Shown here: positions 8,378 to 20,252 of the stretch, one piece after another
Position numbering within the stretch: the stretch's first letter is position 1
Layout: every line of letters starts with the position of its first letter
Made by a program: the position numbers and the translations under genes
Assembly: GCF_004341625.1 (NCBI RefSeq)
Contig: NZ_SLZG01000002.1
Location: 682,001 to 746,000 of the forward strand
DNA from: Rhizobium sp. BK376
GTDB lineage: Bacteria > Pseudomonadota > Alphaproteobacteria > Rhizobiales > Rhizobiaceae
Reading direction: 5' to 3'
Length of the DNA: 64,000 bases
The notes under the pieces: model-generated
What the model was told of the DNA's origin: nothing
Database searches by the model: none
What the model saw: only the letters and a program-made list of their open reading frames with translations

Positions 8378-9448
8378 TCATTCCGACTTGCCGGTCAGTG
8401 GCCGACTTTCGTGACGGGCCAGCATTTCGGATCCGTAACGCGTTACAGGCCCCTGGATTGGCCTGAGTATCAGCTTGCCACCGAGAAGTTTGTTCTGAAG
8501 CGTTTCCAATTGTTCATCCGTTGGGCCGTTGTTCGTATCGGCGACCGTATGGACAATTACGGTGCCCAACAGCGGAAAGACCATCAGATACTGGTTGCCG
8601 AGGCCTGATGCCCAATAGAAGGAATGATCCGCGCAGCCTGAGTTATCTTCAGACGAGTCCAGTCGATATTTGCCGATCCACCAGCTGTAACCGTATCCGA
8701 TAGCCGGCCCCGGATGGGCGTAGGCGGTCGCGCTCGCACGAATCCATTCGGCCGGGATCAATTGCCGATCCTGCCACTGACCCTCTCGCTGAAACAAAAG
8801 CCCCACCCTGGCGAGATCGCGCGGCGACATTCGAATTTTGTAGGCTGGATGCAACGATTGCGGACCGGTCTTGAAATAGAAGTGATCGCGACGGAAATCC
8901 TGCATCTGCAGAGGTGTCGCGATCCGTTCGTCGAAATCGTCGGCCAATGGAATGCCGGTCAGTTGCCGCACGGCGACGCCCAAGACGTTGAAATCCCAAT
9001 TGTTATAGAACCAATATTCGCCTCGCTGATATCGTCCCCGAGCCGGGGGAATGGAAGGGCCTTGATCGACCGCAGCGTGGTAGACACCAGATCTTGATGT
9101 CAGCAGGTCGGCGATCGTCGCCTGCTTTTCCTGCTGCGTCAGAACGGGTTCGCAATCATCAATGCCAAGCTCCGCTATGGTGGTTCGCAGATCGATCGTT
9201 CCTTCTGCGACATGAATGCCGATCAATGCACTCAGAAGGCTTTTGCGCATCGAGGCGATACCGCCGGTATATGACACCGCTCCCCACTCGCTGGCCACGA
9301 TGCCGTCTTGCACGACGAAGATCGCGCTGGTTCCGATGGTGGCGGCGAAATCATAGGCGGCTTCAAGCTGCGCGCCGGACCAGCCAACGGCTTCGGGCGA
9401 GGCGGCATAGGTCCAATTTTCGGCTGGGTATGCGATGTCTGCCGTCAC
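8378..9448 (-). CDS. Serine hydrolase, class C beta-lactamase-like
   Basis: A 356-residue member of the beta-lactamase/penicillin-binding-protein-like superfamily. The SxxK nucleophile motif is S66-M-R-K69 and a YxN motif is Y148-N-N150. No signal peptide is visible, which points to a cytosolic esterase or amidase and not a secreted lactamase. The start is GTG 9448 with GGAG ten bases upstream. It stands alone between greA and the radical SAM gene, divergent from the latter; substrate unknown. Confidence 0.8.
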   Translation of the reverse strand: MTADIAYPAENWTYAASPEAVGWSGAQLEAAYDFAATIGTSAIFVVQDGIVASEWGAVSYTGGIASMRKSLLSALIGIHVAEGTIDLRTTIAELGIDDCEPVLTQQEKQATIADLLTSRSGVYHAAVDQGPSIPPARGRYQRGEYWFYNNWDFNVLGVAVRQLTGIPLADDFDERIATPLQMQDFRRDHFYFKTGPQSLHPAYKIRMSPRDLARVGLLFQREGQWQDRQLIPAEWIRASATAYAHPGPAIGYGYSWWIGKYRLDSSEDNSGCADHSFYWASGLGNQYLMVFPLLGTVIVHTVADTNNGPTDEQLETLQNKLLGGKLILRPIQGPVTRYGSEMLARHESRPLTGKSE

Positions 9449-9527
9449 GAATCATCTCCATCCGATTTCCTCCCAACATTATGCTCTTCATTGACTTCCG
9501 TATCTGGAACATATAGAGAACATACGC

Positions 9528-10760
9528 ATGAAGAAGTCGCTTAAAGAACGCCTCGCTATTCTTTCGGATGCTGCCAAATATGACGCCTCTTGCGCGTCGA
9601 GTGGGACGGAAAAGCGCAATTCCTCGATGTCGGGCGGACTTGGCTCTACGGAGGGTTCGGGCATCTGTCATGCCTATGCGCCGGACGGGCGCTGCATCTC
9701 GCTGTTGAAAATACTGCTCACCAATTTCTGCATCTACGACTGCGCCTATTGCATCAATCGATCCTCCAGCAATGTCGAGCGGGCCCGCTTCACGCCGGAG
9801 GAAGTGGTCTGGCTGACGCTGGAATTCTATCGACGGAATTATATCGAAGGGCTGTTTCTATCGTCTGGTATCATCCGTTCCTCTGATCACACGATGGAGG
9901 AGATGGTGCGGATCGCCCGCGAGCTTCGCACCACCCACAATTTCCGTGGTTACATTCATCTGAAGTCCATTCCCGAAGCGTCGGCCAAGCTGGTCGAGGA
10001 GGCGGGGCTTTATGCCGATCGTCTTTCGCTCAATATCGAGCTGCCGACGGACAAGGGAATTGCGCGTCTCGCACCCGAGAAGAAGCCGTCAGGCATTCGC
10101 CGCGCCATGGGCGAGCTTCGGCTGAAAATCGAGGAGGCAGGGGAGCCGACATTGAGGAGCAAGAGCCGCAAGCGGTTTGCGCCCGCGGGCCAGAGCACAC
10201 AAATGATCGTCGGTGCCGACGGTGCCAATGACGCGACCATCCTTGGCACCAGTGCCCGGCTTTATGGCAGCTATGGCCTGAAGCGCGTCTATTACTCCGC
10301 CTTCAGCCCCATTCCTGACTCGTCTAAGAACCTGCCGCTGATCAAGCCGCCGTTGATGCGCGAACACCGGCTCTATCAGGCCGATTGGCTCTATCGCTTC
10401 TATGGTTTCGGCATCGAGGAGATCACGGCAACGCGGCAGGACGGCATGCTCGATCTTGACCTTGATCCCAAGCTTGCCTGGGCGCTTGGCCATCGCGCGG
10501 ATTTTCCTGTCGACGTCAACAAAGCCGACCGCGAGAGGTTGCTGCGCGTGCCGGGCCTTGGCACCAAGACGGTCAAGGCCATCCTTTCCGGTCGTCGTTT
10601 CCGGCGCCTTCGCCTCGAAGATCTCGCGCGGCTTGGCGTGTCGATCAAGAAGGTACAGTCTTTCATTGCCGCCGAGGGGTGGACGCCGCGTAGGTTGCTT
10701 GATCGCTCGGATTTGCGCGCGATGTTCGAGCCGCAGCCCCAGCAGTTGACGCTGCTCTGA
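9528..10760 (+). CDS. Putative DNA modification/repair radical SAM protein with HhH domain
   Basis: A 410-residue radical SAM enzyme. The cluster-binding motif is C68-x3-C72-x2-C75 (CIYDCAYC), with extra cysteines at 22, 47 and 56. The C-terminus (about residues 325-380) has two helix-hairpin-helix-like motifs, VDVNKADRERLLRVPGLGTK and LEDLARLGVSIKKVQSFI, expected to bind DNA without sequence specificity. It fits the family annotated as putative DNA modification/repair radical SAM protein. It overlaps the following DUF4130-UdgX gene by one base (TGATG), so the two are translated together. The reaction is not established; a radical repair of a damaged base, as in spore photoproduct lyase, is a guess. 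Confidence 0.88.
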   Translation: MKKSLKERLAILSDAAKYDASCASSGTEKRNSSMSGGLGSTEGSGICHAYAPDGRCISLLKILLTNFCIYDCAYCINRSSSNVERARFTPEEVVWLTLEFYRRNYIEGLFLSSGIIRSSDHTMEEMVRIARELRTTHNFRGYIHLKSIPEASAKLVEEAGLYADRLSLNIELPTDKGIARLAPEKKPSGIRRAMGELRLKIEEAGEPTLRSKSRKRFAPAGQSTQMIVGADGANDATILGTSARLYGSYGLKRVYYSAFSPIPDSSKNLPLIKPPLMREHRLYQADWLYRFYGFGIEEITATRQDGMLDLDLDPKLAWALGHRADFPVDVNKADRERLLRVPGLGTKTVKAILSGRRFRRLRLEDLARLGVSIKKVQSFIAAEGWTPRRLLDRSDLRAMFEPQPQQLTLL

Positions 10761-12211
10761 TGCACAGGATCATGCTGGAGGGCAGGGGAGATTTGGCCGA
10801 GTGGCGTGATGCTGCCCGCGGCCTTGCCATGGCGGGCGTGCCTCCCGAGGAAGTGGAATGGGTGGAAAAGGGCGCCGACAAGCAGCTCTTCTGGGAGCAC
10901 GATGCGGCACCGCCACTGGCCGGCTCGCGACAAATGACGGTGCCTCCGGTCTTTATCGAGCTTGCCGAGTCCGTGATCTGCCATTCTGATCCGGCCCGGT
11001 TCGGACTGCTTTATCGCCTGCTATGGCGATTGCAGGTCGATCGTCGCCTGCTCGATGTGGCATCTGACGAGGATGTGTCTCTCGCGCGGCTGATGGCGAA
11101 GAGTGTCTCCCGTGATGCGCACAAGATGACGGCTTTCGTTCGCTTCAAGGAGATCAAGGCGGAGGCTGAGAACGGGCGGCGGGGGTTCGCTGCCTGGTTC
11201 GAACCTGACCATCATATCGTTGCGCGGAAAGCGCCGTTCTTTCAGCGTCGCTTTGCCGACATGGACTGGATTATCGCCACGCCGAAGGGGTCGGCTGCCT
11301 GGGACGGACAAAAGCTGACTGTCAGCACAGAGCCATGCATCAAACCGGATCTCGCTGACGAGACGGATGAACTCTGGCGCACCTACTATGCGAGCATCTT
11401 CAATCCCGCGCGGCTGAAGGTAAAGGCGATGCAGGCGGAAATGCCGAAGAAATACTGGAAGAACCTGCCGGAGGCATCGCTCATTCCGGGCCTGGTTGCA
11501 GATGCCGAGGCGAAGGTTCTGGACATGGCAAAACGTCAGGCGACGGAACCGTTGCCATTCCATCAGCGATTGCAGGAGGCTGCGGCGCGTGTACCGGCCG
11601 CGCCTCAACCCCTTAGCGGGACGCTGGAAGCGCTTCGCGAAGAGGCGCGCCATTGCACGCGCTGCGAACTTTACTGCCACGCGACACAGACGGTCTTCGG
11701 CGAGGGACCGGCGGATGCGCAGGTCATGTTCGTCGGCGAACAGCCCGGCGATCAGGAAGATCTGGCCGGTCGTCCCTTCGTCGGCCCGGCCGGCAAGTTG
11801 TTCGATCAGGTTCTTTCGGAAACGGGCATCGAACGGCAGGCGCTTTACATAACGGGCGCGGTGAAGCACTTCAAATATGAGCCGCGCGGCAAGCGCCGTA
11901 TCCACCAAAGGCCGAATTTGGGTGAGGTGAAGCGCTGTCGCTGGTGGCTGAACCTTGAGATCGAGCTGATAAAGCCGAAGCTGGTGGTCGCCATGGGTGC
12001 CACGGCCCTATTTGCGTTGACCGATTCCAAAATGCGCCTATCCGACATTCGCGGGAGTACAATTCCTCTGGCCGAGGACAGAATGCTCTTTGTGACGGTG
12101 CATCCGTCTTATCTCCTGCGTATTCCGGATGAAGACAGGAAAGCGGAGGAGTTGACGCGGTTTCATGCGGATATGACCGCAGTGCGTCAGCTTATGCAGT
12201 CATTCTCGTGA
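10760..12211 (+). CDS. DUF4130 - UdgX-type uracil-DNA-binding fusion protein
   Basis: A 483-residue two-domain protein. Residues 1-255 resemble the DUF4130 DNA-metabolism family (HKMTAFVRFKEI at 121-132). Residues about 285-480 are a family-4-type uracil-DNA glycosylase domain: C299-x2-C302 and C306 with C393 as likely Fe-S ligands, GEQPGDQE at 326-333, the UdgX-specific KRRIH at 378-382, and HPS at 448-450. In studied UdgX proteins the histidine of KRRIH forms a covalent bond to the deoxyribose after uracil excision, giving a stable protein-DNA complex; H382 is that residue here. It is co-translated with the upstream radical SAM gene. The role of the N-terminal domain is unknown. Confidence 0.92.
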   Translation: MHRIMLEGRGDLAEWRDAARGLAMAGVPPEEVEWVEKGADKQLFWEHDAAPPLAGSRQMTVPPVFIELAESVICHSDPARFGLLYRLLWRLQVDRRLLDVASDEDVSLARLMAKSVSRDAHKMTAFVRFKEIKAEAENGRRGFAAWFEPDHHIVARKAPFFQRRFADMDWIIATPKGSAAWDGQKLTVSTEPCIKPDLADETDELWRTYYASIFNPARLKVKAMQAEMPKKYWKNLPEASLIPGLVADAEAKVLDMAKRQATEPLPFHQRLQEAAARVPAAPQPLSGTLEALREEARHCTRCELYCHATQTVFGEGPADAQVMFVGEQPGDQEDLAGRPFVGPAGKLFDQVLSETGIERQALYITGAVKHFKYEPRGKRRIHQRPNLGEVKRCRWWLNLEIELIKPKLVVAMGATALFALTDSKMRLSDIRGSTIPLAEDRMLFVTVHPSYLLRIPDEDRKAEELTRFHADMTAVRQLMQSFS

Positions 12212-12365
12212 GTAGCTTCTATAGGTAAGATAACAACGTCAGTCGAAACGGATGAAATTTGGAAGGCTTTGCTAGCTGGTATTTCAGTATCATTGAATCG
12301 CTCATTTCAGGAACATCTTAATATCTTCACTATAGTCTCGCTTGCGCTGCTGTATCGGGGCTAAC

Positions 12366-13346
12366 ATGGAAGACAAGGAAATCATCGAGCCGAGCGTATT
12401 GGCATCCATGCTGATGCGGCTATTCGAGTTCGCGCCGATCGCGATGGCAATCACGACCAGCGATACGAAAACTTCCAGCTATGCCAAGGTCAACGATGCC
12501 TATCTGAAGCTGACGGGTCTGCGTTGGGAGGATATCTGCGGCAAGAGACTGATTTCCAAGGGATCGGCGATCGACAGCCCGGCGCGCGACCGCAGGCACA
12601 GACTGCTTGCGGAGGAAGGTTCCTACGTTCTCGAAGAGGTCGATATCCGTCATGCCGACGGTACGATCATTCCAACGCTCATTTCGGCGCAACGGACGGT
12701 CATAGACGGCGTGTCGTTCGATGTGGAAGTGATCCTCGACGTATCGACGCGTGTGCGCCATCAGCGCGAGATGGAGCTAGCGCTCCTGGAATCGGCGCGT
12801 ACCGATTTTCTTACCGGCCTTCCCAATCGAGCAGGCTTCGAGGTCGAAGTGACGGAGCGCCTCTCGCTGGAGCGGACGGGAACGAGCGACTTGGCACTGG
12901 TCTATATCGACTTGAACGGTTTCAAGCCGGTCAATGACACGATGGGACATGCCGCCGGTGACGAGGTGTTGAAGACGATCGCCAGCCGGTTGCGCGAGAA
13001 TTTCAGGAGTGGAGACTATATCGCCCGCGTCGGCGGAGACGAATTCGTTATCCTTCTGGATGTCGAAACGCCCAAGATGGCAGGCCTCTTGCACGACCTT
13101 GAGGTTGCGGCAGAACGGATATTCAAGCCAATTGCGGTCGAAGGTCTTGTTGCTGACGTTGGCGCCGCCGTCGGCGTTGCTTTCCTGCAGCCGGACGATA
13201 CGAGCGTCTCCTTCACCAAGCGCGCCGACAGCTACATGTACATTGCGAAGTCGACCCGCCAACGTATCGCAATCGTTGCTCTCGGTGCCGCCATGAGCGA
13301 GATGGCGACAGCGGTGCTCGCGGAGCGCCGTTCTGACGTCGCCTGA
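12366..13346 (+). CDS. PAS-GGDEF diguanylate cyclase
   Basis: A 326-residue soluble protein: PAS domain (about residues 10-130) and GGDEF domain (about 145-315). The intact active site GGDEF is near residue 223, and an RSGD motif five residues before it matches the RxxD inhibitory I-site, so c-di-GMP synthesis with product feedback is expected. There are no membrane segments; the PAS domain presumably senses a cytosolic cue. I start at ATG 12366; the frame extends back to TTG 12342. It lies 154 bp downstream of the UdgX gene on the same strand; a functional link is not evident. Confidence 0.9.
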   Translation: MEDKEIIEPSVLASMLMRLFEFAPIAMAITTSDTKTSSYAKVNDAYLKLTGLRWEDICGKRLISKGSAIDSPARDRRHRLLAEEGSYVLEEVDIRHADGTIIPTLISAQRTVIDGVSFDVEVILDVSTRVRHQREMELALLESARTDFLTGLPNRAGFEVEVTERLSLERTGTSDLALVYIDLNGFKPVNDTMGHAAGDEVLKTIASRLRENFRSGDYIARVGGDEFVILLDVETPKMAGLLHDLEVAAERIFKPIAVEGLVADVGAAVGVAFLQPDDTSVSFTKRADSYMYIAKSTRQRIAIVALGAAMSEMATAVLAERRSDVA

Positions 13347-13365
13347 TCTTTCCGGCGCCGGCTCA

Positions 13366-14604
13366 TCAATAAGGTTCCACCTCGTATTGTTCCGGCAGGT
13401 TCGGCGGCTTGTAGGGATCGCCGACGTAGTTTTCATCGAGGCGATCGACCACGGATTGGTGGATTAGCGCGCCGTCAGGAATGAAGCGATGGTCGGCCAT
13501 CGGCAGGTAGATGCCTGTCGTGTCGCCGCGCTTGCGCCATGAGGTGATCGGCGTCCGGCGCGGCACATATTCCAGCAACCGCCAGGCCCAGTTCATGGCA
13601 TCGTGCAGCGCCGCGCCGATGCCGGGCTGGACATAGGGCTTGGACGGATCCTTGCCGAGGACGACCTGATCGACGGCATCGTCGTCGTAGTGGAGGCCGC
13701 AGGGCTTGGTTTCCTGGATCATCCAGACGAGCGGTATCTTGATCTGCCGGCTCTCAGCCTCTGGATAGCCGCCACCGACATCGCCATGGACGCCGGCGAA
13801 CCAGACTTGCTTCAGATCCTGCGGCGGCGCTGATGTCGCCGGTCGGAAGGGGCCGCCCCAATATTCCTGGCCAGGCGTCCATGGCAGCGGAGTGAACATG
13901 GTCCGCCGCTCGTCGATGGCGAAGGCCTGCCGAACGATCCCGACGCTCGGGTTCTTGTTGGTAAAGGGCAGGGTTTCCAATTGCGGCGCCCATTTGCCCG
14001 CTTCGATAACGGAGGAAACCGTATCGAAGAGCCCGAGCAACTTGATCGGCGGGCGAAAAGTCTGCAGCGTCCGCTCGTAGAGTCGCATGGCCTCGAAGGC
14101 TGACGGCGCCTTGTGCAGTTTCGCCGAGAAATCCCCGCCGCCGCGATGCTGCTCGGCCTTCGGGATACCCTTGTAGGCACGGTAGGCATAATCGACGAGA
14201 TTGAGGTGGTAGGGGTTCATAAGCCCCAGCGCGTGGATAAAACCCGCCAGCACCCGGGCGGTATAGGCGCCGCGACTGAAGCCGAAGATATAGAGGCGGT
14301 CATGATCGGGCGTATGGCCCTCGGCGTCGACAGGATTGTGCCGATAGTTCTCGACGATGAAACGATAGGCTTCCTTGACGTTCTGATCGATGCCCCAGCC
14401 GGTCGCAAGGCCCCAGATTTCAACGGTCTTGCGATAGGCGTTCGACCAGGAATCGGCTGCGCCGAAGGTGCCTACACCGGGGTCGTAATAGACGATTTGT
14501 TCCTCGTCGCGCTTCAGAACGCCGAAGAGCCTCAGAATATTGGTGCGATCCCTCGAGATTTCGTTCGACGTTCCGTCGAACAGAATGACGATGTTTTTCG
14601 GCAT
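13366..14604 (-). CDS. DUF2235 alpha/beta hydrolase (Tle1-like fold)
   Basis: A 412-residue DUF2235 protein. It starts with IVILFDGTSNE (residues 5-15) and has the nucleophile elbow G108-F-S110-R-G112 (YIFGFSRGAYTAR); Ser110 is the expected nucleophile. The fold is shared by type VI secretion phospholipase effectors of the Tle1 family, but no VgrG, PAAR or immunity gene is nearby and no signal peptide is visible, so a housekeeping esterase or lipase role is equally possible. The start follows GAGGGGAGCAGC. It converges on the diguanylate cyclase gene with a 19-bp gap and lies upstream of carB's 3' end. Confidence 0.85.
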   Translation of the reverse strand: MPKNIVILFDGTSNEISRDRTNILRLFGVLKRDEEQIVYYDPGVGTFGAADSWSNAYRKTVEIWGLATGWGIDQNVKEAYRFIVENYRHNPVDAEGHTPDHDRLYIFGFSRGAYTARVLAGFIHALGLMNPYHLNLVDYAYRAYKGIPKAEQHRGGGDFSAKLHKAPSAFEAMRLYERTLQTFRPPIKLLGLFDTVSSVIEAGKWAPQLETLPFTNKNPSVGIVRQAFAIDERRTMFTPLPWTPGQEYWGGPFRPATSAPPQDLKQVWFAGVHGDVGGGYPEAESRQIKIPLVWMIQETKPCGLHYDDDAVDQVVLGKDPSKPYVQPGIGAALHDAMNWAWRLLEYVPRRTPITSWRKRGDTTGIYLPMADHRFIPDGALIHQSVVDRLDENYVGDPYKPPNLPEQYEVEPY

Positions 14605-14707
14605 GCTGCTCCCCTCGGATAAACCTCGGGTAGAAGTTTAGCATGGTCTGGAGCGCGTTGTAATTTGGGGTCGTGGATTGTGGGGGGCGCAGCGCGCCCC
14701 AGCCACA

Positions 14708-18205
<3,498 letters not shown>

Positions 18206-18393
18206 GGGCGATATCCGTTTCTAGCTGCGCAGAAAGCCGGCCAGGGTGGGAGATCACCGGGTCGGGTCGCGCATGGAGGGTCTTTTCAGGCTAGAAGCGG
18301 CTTATAGGCAAATGTTTTTGCAAACGGAACCCCATAAATTGCGCCGCCGACAGGAATCTGCCTTTGCGCGGCCCTCAATGGCCTCGGCGCGAT

Positions 18394-19560
18394 TTACGCG
18401 CCGAGTATATAATGCGGCACGAAACGAGAGCTGTTTTTCGTCACCGGCGTATCGTCCTCGCGAATCCCGATGCCGGCCGACTTGCCGGCGACGATCCAGG
18501 ATCCGATCACGGCCCAGTCGTCGCCGAAGCGCGGCAGCATGTGGAGCGCCTGAACCACATAGCCTTCTTCGCCATAGGGGCCTTCCACCGAATAGGCGTT
18601 CTCGCCACCGCGCACCAGCGTCACGTTTGCACCTTCGCGAGACAAAAGCGGCTTCCGCGCATGGGCATCTCCAAGACGCCTTGCCCGCGGATCATCCTCA
18701 AAATAGGCCGGTAGCAGATTGGGGTGATCGGGAAAGATCTCCCAGAGCACCGGCAGCAGGCCCTTGTTCGACAGCGTCAATTTCCACAAGGGTTCCATGA
18801 TACGCGTCGATGTCAGCGGCAGGTGATGGCCAAAGGGCTCGCGCACCATGGATTCGAGCGGATATAGCTTGAACAGCCGCTTGATCCGTCGCCGGCGAAG
18901 ATCCCTGAACCAATGGTCGGCATCGACGCCGACCTGCCGCATGTCGATCCTCGTCGTTCTCCAGCCGGCCTGGGTGGCACAATCCATCAGATAGTCGATC
19001 GTCACGAGATCTTCTTCGGAATCCAAAATTCCGGCGAAATGCATGCGGCCAAGCCAGGTCTTCACGCTGCGTAGAGCGTTGATCAGTCTCTCATGGATAG
19101 AGTTGAACTGGTCTGCCGTCGCCGGCAGATGTCCGCGAGACTTCATGTCCTCGAGCCAACGCCATTGAAAGACGGCGCTTTCGAAGAGGCTCGTCGGGGT
19201 ATCGGCGTTGAATTCCAATAGCTTCGCCGGACCATTGCCGTCAAAGGCTAGGTCGAAGCGGCCATAGAGATCATAGTCGCGCCGCTTCCACGAGGCGCTC
19301 ACTGCGTCGTGGTAGTCGTCGGGGATTGCCATTCGGCGCATCAGGCCGCGATCGGCGGAGATGTGATCGACGGCGCGGTAGCACATTGACATCAATTCCT
19401 CCGACGGTGCTTCGAGTTCCTCCTCGATTTCCGTCAGGGTGAATTCGTAGGCATGCCGTTCGTCCCAATAGCGCTCGCCGTATATGGAGTGGATGGTGAA
19501 GCCACAGACTTCTGCATCGGCCTTCCAGTCAGGCCGTTCCGTCATCTCGACGCGTTTCAT
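18394..19560 (-). CDS. Glutathionylspermidine synthase-family ATP-grasp protein (YgiC-like)
   Basis: A 388-residue GSP-synthetase-like ATP-grasp enzyme of the YgiC/YjfC group. Recognisable segments are LLEFNADTPTSLFESAVFQW (about residues 104-123), FKLYPLESMVREPFG, LWEIFPDHPNLLPAYF and EGYVVQALHMLP. These proteins share the ligase half of glutathionylspermidine synthetase but lack the amidase half; the true substrate is not known. Its stop is followed, 180 bp on, by the carB start; its own start lies 15 bases after the stop of the DUF1190 lipoprotein gene, forming a ygiB-ygiC-type operon. Confidence 0.9.
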   Translation of the reverse strand: MKRVEMTERPDWKADAEVCGFTIHSIYGERYWDERHAYEFTLTEIEEELEAPSEELMSMCYRAVDHISADRGLMRRMAIPDDYHDAVSASWKRRDYDLYGRFDLAFDGNGPAKLLEFNADTPTSLFESAVFQWRWLEDMKSRGHLPATADQFNSIHERLINALRSVKTWLGRMHFAGILDSEEDLVTIDYLMDCATQAGWRTTRIDMRQVGVDADHWFRDLRRRRIKRLFKLYPLESMVREPFGHHLPLTSTRIMEPLWKLTLSNKGLLPVLWEIFPDHPNLLPAYFEDDPRARRLGDAHARKPLLSREGANVTLVRGGENAYSVEGPYGEEGYVVQALHMLPRFGDDWAVIGSWIVAGKSAGIGIREDDTPVTKNSSRFVPHYILGA

Positions 19561-19575
19561 AACCGTAACCCCGCC

Positions 19576-20157
19576 TCACTCGCCGCCGCCGCCGTGGCCG
19601 CCACCTTCGCCGCCGCCGAAACCGAAGCCGCCTCTTGCGATGCCAGAGGAGAAGTCGCTATTGCCGCCGCCATATCCTCCGCCAGAGCCGTTATTCCCCG
19701 ACGACTGATCCTGCTGCAGACTAGCCAACTTTACCTCAACATGGCCGGGCCGGTCCGCGATGAGCGTGCCTGCATCGTCGCGAAAGCTGCTCCGGTTGAC
19801 TTTCCGATAGAGCGCGCGAGAAGGCAGCGCTTCGCCCTCCTGGGTGTGCGTGCCCATGAGATAGCCGCTGAGTTTCGGGATGAAGAGGCCGCCGGGCGTG
19901 TGAGCCGCAGTGACCGGCTGACATTGGTCGATCCCATAATTCGCCTGGCAAGCGTCCAGGCTGGAAAAGGCGGGAGCATTCGTATCATGGTCCTTCAGCG
20001 CAACCGCGTAATCAGCCACGCATTTATCGGCATCATATTTGGCGCTGGCAATGCAGTTGTCGGCGTCGACATAGACATCGGATTGCACTTTTTCGCCGCA
20101 ACTCGTCAGAGCCGCCGTGCCCATCAGCAACAGCGGAACAGTCACAGATCGTTTCAT
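19576..20157 (-). CDS. DUF1190 (YgiB-like) lipoprotein
   Basis: A 193-residue lipoprotein. The signal peptide ends in a lipobox, LTSC, with Cys at about residue 20, so it is expected to be lipid-anchored in the envelope. The central part has spaced cysteines (NCIAS, KCVADY, ACQANYG, QCQPV) typical of DUF1190/YgiB, and the C-terminal 40 residues are glycine-rich low complexity. I start at ATG 20157, preceded by GAGGG; the frame opens at TTG 20160. It is the first gene of a two-gene unit with the YgiC-like ligase, an association also found in enterobacteria. Confidence 0.88.
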   Translation of the reverse strand: MKRSVTVPLLLMGTAALTSCGEKVQSDVYVDADNCIASAKYDADKCVADYAVALKDHDTNAPAFSSLDACQANYGIDQCQPVTAAHTPGGLFIPKLSGYLMGTHTQEGEALPSRALYRKVNRSSFRDDAGTLIADRPGHVEVKLASLQQDQSSGNNGSGGGYGGGNSDFSSGIARGGFGFGGGEGGGHGGGGE

Positions 20158-20252
20158 CAAACCCTCATGCGGCGCGCGGTATCGCGTCGACCGCCAATTG
20201 CGAGATATGCGCGAATTATTTGGTCATGCGCAATCGATTTTTCAACGGGGGG

